DNA from: Bifidobacteriaceae bacterium
Lineage (GTDB): Bacteria; Actinomycetota; Actinomycetes; Actinomycetales; WQXJ01
NCBI GenBank assembly: GCA_031261885.1
Contig: JAISIU010000079.1
Coordinates: 1 to 5,952 of the forward strand
Direction of reading: 5' to 3'
Length of the DNA: 5,952 bases
This document shows, piece after piece, positions 1 to 5,610 of the stretch. Within the stretch, counting starts at the first letter, position 1. Every line of letters starts with the position of its first letter. The notes below the pieces were generated by a model, which did not search any database, had not been told where the DNA came from, and saw only the letters and a list, made by a program, of their open reading frames with translations. Position numbers and translations under genes: made by a program.

Positions 1-2
1 CT

Positions 3-287
3 GAGCGTGTCAACCGGCGTTACCGGGCGCTGGCCCAGGCCGCGCCCGAACGCTACGCCGTCATCGACGCCCGCCTGCCGATCGGGCGGGTGCACGCCGA
101 TGTGCTCGCGGCCGTGCTGCCGCTCGTTGAGCGCAGCGAGGCGCGGAACCTGCCGGGCCGGCCACCGGCCCCGGCCGCGCCCACCGCCCCGGCCACCGCC
201 CAACCGTCCACGCCGGCCGCCCGCGCGGCCGCCGCCGAGCTCGCCGCTCACTGGCCCGTCACGGTGGAGCGGGAGCCCAGGCCATGA
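3..287 (+). CDS. tmk: Thymidylate kinase (dTMP kinase), C-terminal part, 5' end outside the window
   Basis: Reading from base 3 gives 94 codons and a TGA stop at 285-287. The first ~45 residues (ERVNRRYRALAQ..., then ERYAVIDARLP and a helix HADVLAAVLPLVE) look like the last helices of bacterial thymidylate kinase, where an Arg-rich helix is followed by a 'viDa' strand and a final helix. The enzyme phosphorylates dTMP to dTDP in the cytoplasm for DNA synthesis. The P-loop and lid lie upstream and cannot be seen. After the kinase fold there is an Ala/Pro-rich tail of about 45 residues, a low-complexity extension that is common in actinobacterial proteins. The stop overlaps the holB start as ATGA, which implies translational coupling. 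The tmk-holB order is well known in actinobacteria and supports the call. The identification rests on this short C-terminal piece plus the neighbour. Confidence 0.85.
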   Translation, partial: ERVNRRYRALAQAAPERYAVIDARLPIGRVHADVLAAVLPLVERSEARNLPGRPPAPAAPTAPATAQPSTPAARAAAAELAAHWPVTVEREPRP

Positions 288-1432
288 GCGTGTGGGAGGC
301 CGTCACTGGCCAGGACGACCGCCTCGGGCCGCTCAAGGCCGCGGCCGTCGACGACGGCGCTATGACGCACGCCTGGCTCATCACGGGCCCACCCGGCTCC
401 GGCCGGTCCGTGGCCGCCACCGCCTTCGCGGCCGCGCTCGAATGCCCCGACCACGGCTGCGGCGTCTGCCACAGCTGTGAGACCGTGCTCAAGGGCACGC
501 ACCCGGACGTCACGCACGTCACCACCGAGCAGGTCCAGATCAAGATCGACGAGGTGCGCCACCTCGTGGCCTCCGCCTCGCGCCTGCCGGGCACCGGCAA
601 GTGGCGCATCGTGATCGTCGAGGACGCCGACAGGATGGCCGAGAACACCACGAACGTGCTGCTCAAATCCATCGAGGAGCCGCCGTCCCGGACGGTCTGG
701 ATCCTGTGCACGCCGTCGCCGCGCGACGTGCTGCCCACGATCCGGTCGCGCTGCCGGCACGTCGGCCTCAGGATCCCGAGCGTCGAGGCCGTCACCCGCC
801 TCCTGGCCGACCGCGACGGTGTCGACCCGGAGATCGCCCGGACCTCGGCGCTGGCCGCCCAGTGCCACATCGGCATCGCGCGCCGGCTGGCCCGCGACCC
901 AGCGGCCCGCGAGCGCCGCGACCAGGCGCTCGCCCTCGCCACCGAAGCGCGCAGCGTCGGCACGGCCGTGATCGCCGCCGGCCGGCTCGTGGACGCCGCC
1001 GGCCAAGCCGCCAAAACGACCAACGAGGAGCGCGGCGAGCGCGAGAAGGCCGAGCTGCGCCAGGCGCTCGGCGTCGAGGAGGGCGCCCGAGTCCCGGCGC
1101 AGATCCGGTCCCAGCTGACGGCCCTCGACAAGGAGATCAAGGGCCGCACCCGCCGCGTGCTGCGCGACACGCTCGACCGCAACCTCGTGGACCTGCTCAG
1201 CTATTACCGCGACGTCCTCGTGCTGCAGACCAGGGCCGGCGTGCAGCTGATCAACCAGTCCCGCGCGCGCGAACTGGCGCAGGCGGCGGAGACGAGTTCG
1301 GTCGCGGCCACGCTCAGGCGGCTCGACGCCATCGGCCAGGCCCGCACCCGGCTCGGCATGAACGTGACGCCGGCCCTCGCGGTCGAGGCGATGGCCGTGG
1401 ACCTCGCCTACGCGGACACGCGGCCCGCCTGA
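284..1432 (+). CDS. holB: DNA polymerase III subunit delta' (clamp loader)
   Basis: This 382-residue protein is the usual length for actinobacterial delta'. It is the structural wrench of the clamp-loader complex that places the beta clamp on primed DNA, together with delta and DnaX. Visible landmarks are a P-loop-like GPPGSGRS (35-42, Arg where Lys is canonical), a zinc-binding cluster Cys54/59/62/65, a Walker B-like region IVEDADRM (111-118), LLKSIEEPP (126-134) and the SRC motif (155-157), followed by the helical lid and the C-terminal oligomerisation domain. The segment around residues 235-325, with charged helices ending in DRNLVDLLSYYRDVLV, resembles the actinobacterial delta' C-terminus. 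The ATG is preceded by GGGAG at 271-275, 8 bases upstream, and overlaps the tmk stop, so the two genes form an operon. The altered P-loop fits a subunit that does not hydrolyse ATP. A long open frame on the opposite strand is a GC-rich shadow. Confidence 0.94.
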   Translation: MSVWEAVTGQDDRLGPLKAAAVDDGAMTHAWLITGPPGSGRSVAATAFAAALECPDHGCGVCHSCETVLKGTHPDVTHVTTEQVQIKIDEVRHLVASASRLPGTGKWRIVIVEDADRMAENTTNVLLKSIEEPPSRTVWILCTPSPRDVLPTIRSRCRHVGLRIPSVEAVTRLLADRDGVDPEIARTSALAAQCHIGIARRLARDPAARERRDQALALATEARSVGTAVIAAGRLVDAAGQAAKTTNEERGEREKAELRQALGVEEGARVPAQIRSQLTALDKEIKGRTRRVLRDTLDRNLVDLLSYYRDVLVLQTRAGVQLINQSRARELAQAAETSSVAATLRRLDAIGQARTRLGMNVTPALAVEAMAVDLAYADTRPA

Positions 1433-1472
1433 CCGGCCCAGCACCCGGCCCGAACCGGCGCACCCAACGGGG

Positions 1473-1485
1473 GTTCCGGCATCGG
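1473..1485 (+). repeat. 13-base direct repeat GTTCCGGCATCGG, copy 1
   Basis: This exact 13-base word recurs at 1539-1551, 66 bases downstream, in the holB-lipoprotein spacer. Its core in reverse orientation (CCGATGCCG) appears twice after the lipoprotein gene. It could be a regulator binding site or one unit of a dispersed intergenic repeat. Copy 1 overlaps the palindrome CGGACGTCCG (1483-1492). Confidence 0.6.
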
Positions 1486-1538
1486 ACGTCCGCCGCCCCG
1501 CCCGGCCCACCACCCGGGTGACCGTCCCGTCCCGGCGC

Positions 1539-1551
1539 GTTCCGGCATCGG
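1539..1551 (+). repeat. 13-base direct repeat GTTCCGGCATCGG, copy 2
   Basis: Second exact copy of the word at 1473-1485. It ends 53 bases before the lipoprotein start codon, so it sits where a promoter or operator would be expected. The rest of the 172-base spacer (1433-1604) holds no gene. It does hold the palindromes CGGACGTCCG (1483-1492), CACCCGGGTG (1511-1520) and GCCAA-CGT-TTGGC (1560-1572). I could not identify a convincing -35/-10 pair. Confidence 0.6.
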
Positions 1552-1604
1552 CCACGTACGCCAACGTTTGGCGGGCGGCCTGGCGGATGTGGAAGAGTGG
1601 ACGC

Positions 1605-3224
1605 ATGCGCAAACGTCTTTGGACGGTAGCCGCCCTTGCCGTAGCCATGATCCTGACCCTCCCCGCCTGCGGCGACGCCCCCAAAGCACCGAGCATGCCT
1701 CCCTCCCCGGGTTCGCCGCCCAGCACCTCCGCGTACGCCGCCTCGGCGTCCGCCAGCGTTTCCGGCAGCGGCGCCGCCACGCTGGGCAAGGACGCGCCGG
1801 ACCCGAACGCCCCGAGCTGGACGGAGCAGGACTACTACAACCAGGTCCTCGACTGGACCAGTTGTTCGGACGGCGAACAGTGCGCCAAGATCACGGTGCC
1901 GATGAACTGGGCGGACCCGGGCGGGCAGCGCATCCAGCTGGCGATGGCCCGGATCGTCTCGACGGACAAGAGCGTCAAACACCTGGGCTCGCTGCTGACG
2001 AACCCGGGCGGACCGGGCGCCTCCGGCGTCGATTTCCTCTCCTACATGCCGATGCTGCTGAGCCAGGACGTGGTCGACTCTTATGACCTGGTGTCGTGGG
2101 ACACGCGCGGGGTCGGCGAGTCCGTACCTGTCAAGTGCTACGACGACACCCAGCTGAACCAGTTCTTCGACTATTGGCCCAAGTCGTTCGACGACGCCGG
2201 GCTCGCCGAGATGACGAAGGTGGACCAGGATTTCGCGGCCGCCTGCAAGCAGAACACCGGGCCCGTGCTGCAGTACGTCGATTCCGAGTCAACGGCGAAG
2301 GACATGGACGTGATGCGGGCCGCGCTCGGCGACCAGAAGCTCAACTATGTCGGTTTCTCCTACGGCACGTTCCTCGGTCAGCTCTACGCCGAGGACTTCC
2401 CGACGAAGGTGGGCCGTATGATCCTCGACGGCGTCGTGGACCCGGCGGACAGCTCCGACCAGGACGGCTACAACCAGGCCGTGGCGTTCGAGAATGAGGC
2501 CCGCACGTTCGTCAAATGGTGCGAGACGAAGTACGCCAAGTCCTGCCCGTTCAAGGGCAACGTCGACAAGGGCATGAACACGATCAAGAGCGTGTTCGAC
2601 GCCGCGGGCGCCAAGCCGCTGAAGACGGACTACACGGGGCGGAAGCTGTCGTTGACGGACGCCGTCACGGGCGTGATCGAGGCCATGTATGACACCTCGA
2701 TGTGGGAGGACCTGGCCGACGCGATCGATTCGGCCGCCGAGGACTCCGACGGCACCCAGCTCATGGATTTGGCGGACGAGTATTACGACCGTGACTCGGA
2801 CGGCAAGTTCAAGGACAACATGATCGAGGCGTTCGACGCGATCAGCTGTCTCGACTCCCCGACCGACGCCTCGCGCGCCAACATGGACGCGTGGGCGGCC
2901 AAGCTGAAGCAGGGCGCGCCGGTCCTGGGGCAGTACTTCTCCTACGGGCAGGGGTTGTGCGGGAACTGGCCCTACCCGGCCACGTTCACGCCGCACGCGA
3001 TCGCCGCGAACGGCGCCGCGCCAATCATGGTGGTCGGCACCACGGGCGACCCGGCCACGCCGTACCAGCAGGCCGTGAAGGTGGCGGGGCAGCTGGCCTC
3101 GGGGTTCCTCGTGACGTACAAGGGCGAGGGGCACACGGCGCTCGGCAACAACACGTGCATCAACGACACCGCGGGCGCGTTCCTCGTGAAGGGCACCGTC
3201 CCGGCCAAGGGCACCACCTGCTGA
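1605..3224 (+). CDS. Secreted lipoprotein alpha/beta hydrolase, tripeptidyl-aminopeptidase (Tap/SlpD, peptidase S33) family
   Basis: This 539-residue exported serine peptidase is expected to release short N-terminal peptides outside the membrane. The N-terminus MRKRLW plus a hydrophobic stretch ends in the lipobox LPAC (Cys22), followed by a Ser/Pro/Ala-rich linker to about residue 60. Hydrolase landmarks are NPGGPGASG (133-141, oxyanion-hole region), the nucleophile elbow GFSYG (Ser252), Asp482 in TTGDPATPY and His510 in GEGHTAL. This order and spacing, with the C-terminal TAP-like domain carrying the Asp and His, matches the Streptomyces Tap/SlpD/SlpE group, which is of similar length. The frame is open further upstream (GTG at 1518), but the ATG at 1605 starts directly at a lipoprotein signal and has GGAAGAG at 1591-1597, 7 bases before it. 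It lies 172 bases after holB and is probably transcribed separately. Substrate specificity cannot be read from sequence; esterase activity is an alternative. Confidence 0.92.
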   Translation: MRKRLWTVAALAVAMILTLPACGDAPKAPSMPPSPGSPPSTSAYAASASASVSGSGAATLGKDAPDPNAPSWTEQDYYNQVLDWTSCSDGEQCAKITVPMNWADPGGQRIQLAMARIVSTDKSVKHLGSLLTNPGGPGASGVDFLSYMPMLLSQDVVDSYDLVSWDTRGVGESVPVKCYDDTQLNQFFDYWPKSFDDAGLAEMTKVDQDFAAACKQNTGPVLQYVDSESTAKDMDVMRAALGDQKLNYVGFSYGTFLGQLYAEDFPTKVGRMILDGVVDPADSSDQDGYNQAVAFENEARTFVKWCETKYAKSCPFKGNVDKGMNTIKSVFDAAGAKPLKTDYTGRKLSLTDAVTGVIEAMYDTSMWEDLADAIDSAAEDSDGTQLMDLADEYYDRDSDGKFKDNMIEAFDAISCLDSPTDASRANMDAWAAKLKQGAPVLGQYFSYGQGLCGNWPYPATFTPHAIAANGAAPIMVVGTTGDPATPYQQAVKVAGQLASGFLVTYKGEGHTALGNNTCINDTAGAFLVKGTVPAKGTTC

Positions 3225-3260
3225 CCCGCGGGTTTCGGCAGTCCGGTAGGCGGGACGGGA

Positions 3261-3272
3261 TGCCCGATGCCG
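3261..3272 (+). repeat. 12-base repeat TGCCCGATGCCG, copy 1
   Basis: The same 12 bases recur at 3297-3308, 36 bases on. CCGATGCCGG at 3264-3273 is the exact reverse complement of the core of the 13-base repeats in front of the lipoprotein gene. The surrounding spacer (3225-3352) has no gene. It opens with a palindrome ACCCGCGGGT that overlaps the lipoprotein stop codon (3224-3233), and I see no strong terminator in it. Confidence 0.55.
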
Positions 3273-3296
3273 GTGGGCCGGGTTTGGCTGGAACGG

Positions 3297-3308
3297 TGCC
3301 CGATGCCG
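3297..3308 (+). repeat. 12-base repeat TGCCCGATGCCG, copy 2
   Basis: Exact copy of 3261-3272. It lies in the loop of a modest inverted repeat TGGCT (3285-3289) / AGCCA (3311-3315), with an inner CGG/CCG pair. This could be a weak terminator for the lipoprotein gene, but no T-run follows. Confidence 0.5.
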
Positions 3309-3352
3309 CGAGCCAGGTTCGGCGGCGAACGTCCGGGTACGGGCCGCTTGAG

Positions 3353-3382
3353 TTGGGTAAACGGGCACCGGTCCGCTACAGT
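3353..3382 (+). promoter_or_regulatory. Probable tRNA-Thr promoter
   Basis: A -35-like TTGGGT at 3353-3358 and a -10 TACAGT at 3377-3382 are separated by 18 bases. The -10 fits the actinobacterial TAnnnT pattern. Transcription would begin near 3389, about 20 bases before the mature tRNA 5' end at 3411, which leaves a short 5' leader for RNase P. The spacing and position support it; the -35 is only a partial match. Confidence 0.55.
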
Positions 3383-3410
3383 AGACGCGCTGGTCCACTT
3401 GGGCCGGCAG

Positions 3411-3483
3411 GCCGCCTTAGCTCAGTCGGTAGAGCGATTCACTCGTAATGAATAGGTCATCAGTTCGATTCTGATAGGCGGCT
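3411..3483 (+). tRNA. tRNA-Thr (anticodon CGT)
   Basis: The full cloverleaf can be folded by eye. The acceptor stem is GCCGCCT/AGGCGGC, the D stem GCTC/GAGC with loop AGTCGGTA, the anticodon stem ATTCA/TGAAT with loop CTCGTAA (anticodon CGT, reading ACG), and the T stem ATCAG/CTGAT with loop TTCGATT. The discriminator base is T. The 3' CCA is not encoded and must be added after transcription. All stems are fully paired, so the gene looks functional. A promoter lies just upstream and a terminator hairpin 11 bases downstream, so it forms its own transcription unit. The 3' half of tRNA genes is a common target of integrases, which matters because the DNA to the right looks different. Confidence 0.97.
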
Positions 3484-3494
3484 CGTTGCTTGTT

Positions 3495-3522
3495 CGGCCG
3501 CGCCTTCGTGCGGCCGTTTCTG
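3495..3522 (+). terminator. Hairpin terminator of tRNA-Thr
   Basis: CGGCCGC (3495-3501) pairs with GCGGCCG (3510-3516). A further G-T and C-G pair close a CTTC tetraloop, giving a 9-pair stem. TTTCTGT follows directly. The GC-rich stem, short loop, T-rich tail and position 11 bases after the tRNA make a convincing intrinsic terminator. Confidence 0.8.
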
Positions 3523-3836
3523 TCGAAATGGCCGCTTGCGGGCGGCGCGGCGCGGCCCCGGTGCTGGCGCCTCCGGCACGCAGCACCCCCACGGCCCAGT
3601 TCTCCAGAGCAGTCGCCACACGCGTCGCCGCTTCGCGGCAAACGCCTCGTGGATCGGAAGACGCAAGGCAGCACGCGCGTTGACGTTCAGTGGCGATGGG
3701 ACCGGGCCGGCAGGCCAGAGTCCAGCCGACGTCATCGTGAACGAAGCTCTGCCACCATCGCCAACGCGCCCCGAACGTCCCGCCCATGCCCGCGCCCAGA
3801 GAACTGAGTATGACAACGTTTAGAAAGAGACTGACG
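3523..3836. other. Spacer without a supported gene
   Basis: About 310 bases between the tRNA terminator and the next gene. Several short open frames exist on both strands, but they lack ribosome binding sites or run antisense through the tRNA, and I do not accept them. A TTGACG box at 3680-3685 has no matching -10. GGGCCGGCAGGCC at 3704-3716 repeats 13 bases that span the tRNA 5' end (3401-3413). The promoter of the following gene is not evident. Confidence 0.4.
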
Positions 3837-4595
3837 ATGCCGTTTTTCGGATTGCAAGGCCCTGATCGCCTCGACCACATCCTCAATGGTCTGACCGACC
3901 ACCTCGAAGGCGTGCTGCCCGCCGCCTGGATCGAGTCCGCGGAACAAGACTGGTTCTACGGTGAGAGCTGGGCGGCCGTTTTGTCGCTGGCGAACAACGC
4001 GGTGTTCAACGGCGAGAGCGTCGACGTTGAGGTGGTCAAGCTGTTCGAGCAGGCCATTGACCTGGCGGACGGCGAGACCGTGAGCGGCTGGCTGGAGCCC
4101 GTCCTGGCCGAGCTCGGCCTCGCCGTATCTGACTTGACGGCACGTGGTCTCGTGGCGGCCCGGCCAGAACTGGCGGACCGAGAGCGCGAGCGTTTGCGCG
4201 GCGAGCGACCCATGCCCCAGTCCGGCGGCAGCGAGTACCCCGAACGGTGGGACGACGAGACGATCACCGCCGCAGTCGAGGAAACCATGGCAAGCGGCAC
4301 TCCCAGCCGCACCGGTGTCGACTCCGAGCGCCGCAAGATGATCGACGGCGTGTGCGTGTTCGTGCGCTGGCGTAAGAGCCGGATCACCGGCGAACCGCAG
4401 TTCACGTCGGCCTATCCGCTGTGGGGCGACGGCGTCTTCATGAACGTGTCCTGCGGTGAGAGCCGAATGATTCCGACCGAAGCGGATAGCCAGGCAGTCC
4501 TGCGGGAGATCCGAGCGGCCGAGATGCTGATGAAGCTTCAGAAGACGCTCAACGGCCCGGGCGCCGCTCGGCAGCGAATCGAGCAGGCAGGCTGA
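3837..4595 (+). CDS. Hypothetical protein, 252 residues, unknown function
   Basis: I do not recognise this family. The protein appears cytoplasmic, with no signal peptide or membrane segment. Residues 1-110 are acidic and mostly helical, with Trp and Leu spaced as in a small helical bundle (EQDWFYGESWAAVLSLAN at 36-53). Residues 111-165 are a polar, charged linker rich in Arg, Glu, Pro and Ser. Residues 166-206 alternate like beta strands (VCVFVRWRK, then FTSAYPLWGDGVFMNV), and a final helix runs from about 214 to 238. The GESWAAVLSLANN stretch faintly recalls small helical immunity proteins, but that is a guess. I chose ATG 3837 because AGAAAGAGA lies about 6 bases upstream; ATG 3810 in the same frame has AGAGAA and would add 9 residues. 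G/C-ending codons support real coding. It faces the 94-residue gene convergently. Confidence 0.75.
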   Translation: MPFFGLQGPDRLDHILNGLTDHLEGVLPAAWIESAEQDWFYGESWAAVLSLANNAVFNGESVDVEVVKLFEQAIDLADGETVSGWLEPVLAELGLAVSDLTARGLVAARPELADRERERLRGERPMPQSGGSEYPERWDDETITAAVEETMASGTPSRTGVDSERRKMIDGVCVFVRWRKSRITGEPQFTSAYPLWGDGVFMNVSCGESRMIPTEADSQAVLREIRAAEMLMKLQKTLNGPGAARQRIEQAG

Positions 4596-4645
4596 TAACG
4601 CCCTCAGCGCTCAAGCCGTCAACGCCGCCGCCAGTTCGCTGATTC

Positions 4646-4687
4646 ACCGCTTCCACTGCGGCTGTGGGGCCGCCGTGGGGCAGCGGT
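4646..4687. terminator. Imperfect hairpin between convergent genes (possible bidirectional terminator)
   Basis: Three stacked stems pair here: ACCGCT (4646-4651) with AGCGGT (4682-4687), CCAC (4653-4656) with GTGG (4675-4678), and GCGGC (4658-4662) with GCCGC (4669-4673). They total 15 pairs around a 6-base loop TGTGGG with only small bulges. It starts 50 bases after the + strand stop. Neither side has a T-run, which is often the case in high-GC actinobacteria, so the terminator role is inferred from position. Confidence 0.5.
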
Positions 4688-4717
4688 TCGGGTGGTGAAG
4701 GTCCATCCTGCTCTGTC

Positions 4718-4750
4718 ACCGGGCGAACGGCCATCGCCGGTGCGCCCGGT
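4718..4750. terminator. Second hairpin between convergent genes (possible bidirectional terminator)
   Basis: ACCGGGCG (4718-4725) pairs exactly with CGCCCGGT (4743-4750). Inside, CGGC (4728-4731) pairs with GCCG (4736-4739) across a 4-base loop, for 12 pairs in all. It lies 35 bases beyond the stop of the minus-strand 94-residue gene, the usual place for a terminator. No T-run follows on either strand. Confidence 0.55.
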
Positions 4751-4785
4751 CCGCAAATCGAAGCTCTTCGGGCTATGCGTCACGG

Positions 4786-5070
4786 TTAGGACATCGCTAC
4801 CGGCGCTCTCAGAACCACGCCCCTGGGCAGGTTCGCGGGCAGCTCCATTGGCGACTCCACGATGACGGAGCTCAACCGAGTCCCCATCAGCTCCACGAAC
4901 GCAGTGAACCGGTAGAGCGGACGCCCTTTCGCGTTGGTCTTGACCGCCCGCTCGTCGAACACCTTACCGTCTTCCCACACGCGCGCCGTACGCGACTTGC
5001 TGGCCTCTGCGACGATCCCAATGCCGTCCCCGCAGACGGCGACCTGTGCGATATTTACCGTCAGCTTCAA
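4786..5070 (-). CDS. Small beta-rich hypothetical protein, 94 residues; possibly mobile-element associated
   Basis: It starts at TTG (5070-5068), because the preceding codon is an in-frame TAA and no ATG or GTG follows in the first 60 residues. AGAGGG lies just upstream. The protein is soluble, with short strands and a conserved-looking centre, ARVWEDGKVFDERAVKTNAKGRPLYRFTAFVE (about 29-60), ending in LPANLPRGVVLRAPVAMS. The layout 'DGkv...TxxxGrPLyrf...V...G..V.l' resembles small proteins carried by actinobacterial integrative conjugative elements and plasmids near FtsK-type transfer genes. I recall that likeness only from general pattern, so no function is assigned. No such transfer gene is in the window. 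It converges on the 252-residue gene with two hairpins between them, and no supported gene lies directly upstream. Confidence 0.72.
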   Translation of the reverse strand: MKLTVNIAQVAVCGDGIGIVAEASKSRTARVWEDGKVFDERAVKTNAKGRPLYRFTAFVELMGTRLSSVIVESPMELPANLPRGVVLRAPVAMS

Positions 5071-5073
5071 TTA

Positions 5074-5079
5074 CCCTCT
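5074..5079 (-). promoter_or_regulatory. Ribosome binding site for the TTG-started 94-residue gene
   Basis: On the minus strand AGAGGG is followed by TAA and then the TTG start. Depending on which bases pair with 16S rRNA the gap is 3-5 bases, on the short side. It supports initiation at TTG despite the rare start codon. Confidence 0.45.
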
Positions 5080-5490
5080 TGCGTCTCACCGAGGCCCGGC
5101 CCCGGTTGGTTGAGTAGCCTGTCCCACCAAACCGACGTCTTGACTTGTGCCAGAACCGTCCTGCTAGCCGCACCTGCGGGAAGCGGCGCTGACGCTAACG
5201 CGTGCGGCCGACAGGCCCATGCCCGGCGGCCCTCTTTCAAGACGGCCTCGACCGATGTTGGCGCCAGAAGCACCCCACGCTGCCATCCAGGGCCCAGCAC
5301 CCAGTCGGAGCCACGCAGGCCCCAGCCCCGCGATTTCTAGCCCTTGACGTATGTGCAAACCGCTGGTCCTCCATCCAGTTGCTAGTGCAGGCACTCCAAC
5401 CGTTCGCTACGACCCCGACCACCATCACACTGTCCTTTGGGCACCTGCCTGCGATTCGACGCCGCAACCCCTCAAGCTTCCGGCTGCCCC

Positions 5491-5534
5491 GACGGGTCCT
5501 ATGTCTGACTCTCACCGCCGACCCGTCTATTATA
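5491..5534 (-). promoter_or_regulatory. TATAAT box with 8-base inverted repeat over the expected start point
   Basis: On the minus strand a perfect TATAAT occupies 5534-5529. Immediately after it comes GACGGGTC (5527-5520), a 21-base gap, and its exact reverse complement GACCCGTC (5498-5491). A start point about 7 bases after TATAAT would fall inside the first arm, so the repeat could be an operator or the base of a leader hairpin. No good -35 is present at 16-18 bases; TTGCGA lies only 14 bases upstream. The next supported gene in this direction starts about 450 bases away. Confidence 0.35.
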
Positions 5535-5610
5535 GCCACAAACCCCGCTCGCAAGCCGATAGCCAAACAAGCCCGTCAGATTATCCCCGCTCCGGCCTCC
5601 CTCACGTTCA

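Larger units (their letters stand above)
5071..5610. other. Long spacer without a supported gene
   Basis: Several open frames of 70-170 codons cross this stretch on both strands, but their residue composition (Arg/Pro/Cys/Trp-rich) and missing ribosome binding sites argue against them. One minus-strand frame ends at 5067 so that its TGA overlaps the TTG of the 94-residue gene. This could be a decayed upstream gene. Structure seen includes an inverted repeat GCCGCAC (5167-5173) / GTGCGGC (5202-5208), AGTGC-AG-GCACT around 5384-5395, and the TATAAT plus inverted repeat listed separately. G+C is lower than in the left half. Confidence 0.4.

Noticed and set aside
335..409. P-loop of holB has Arg instead of the catalytic Lys, suggesting a broken gene
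   Set aside because: Residues 35-42 are GPPGSGRS, but delta' subunits often have a degenerate nucleotide site and act without hydrolysing ATP. The zinc cluster and SRC motif are intact.
1518..1604. Upstream GTG start for the lipoprotein gene (29 extra residues)
   Set aside because: The extra residues would bury the lipoprotein signal inside the protein. ATG 1605 begins exactly at the signal peptide and has a ribosome binding site.
248..1789. 513-codon minus-strand open frame opposite holB and the start of the lipoprotein gene
   Set aside because: It mirrors strong + strand genes with clear motifs. Its residues are Arg/Gly/Val/Ala-rich, as expected of a GC-rich antisense shadow, and it has no family signature.
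3261..3308. Two 12-base repeats considered as the start of a CRISPR or tandem array
   Set aside because: Only two short copies, and the 24-base spacing is not followed by further units.
2289..3398. 369-codon minus-strand open frame opposite the lipoprotein gene
   Set aside because: Antisense shadow of a gene with an intact catalytic triad; no sensible domains.
3422..3886. Minus-strand frames running through tRNA-Thr (tail NRTDDLFITSESLYRLS-like)
   Set aside because: This is the familiar false ORF produced by reading a tRNA gene antisense; there is no independent support upstream.
5237..5566. 109-codon minus-strand frame starting at TTG 5566
   Set aside because: Very Arg/Gly/Cys-rich without hydrophobic patterning. 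Its start lies upstream of the TATAAT box, and no ribosome binding site is seen.
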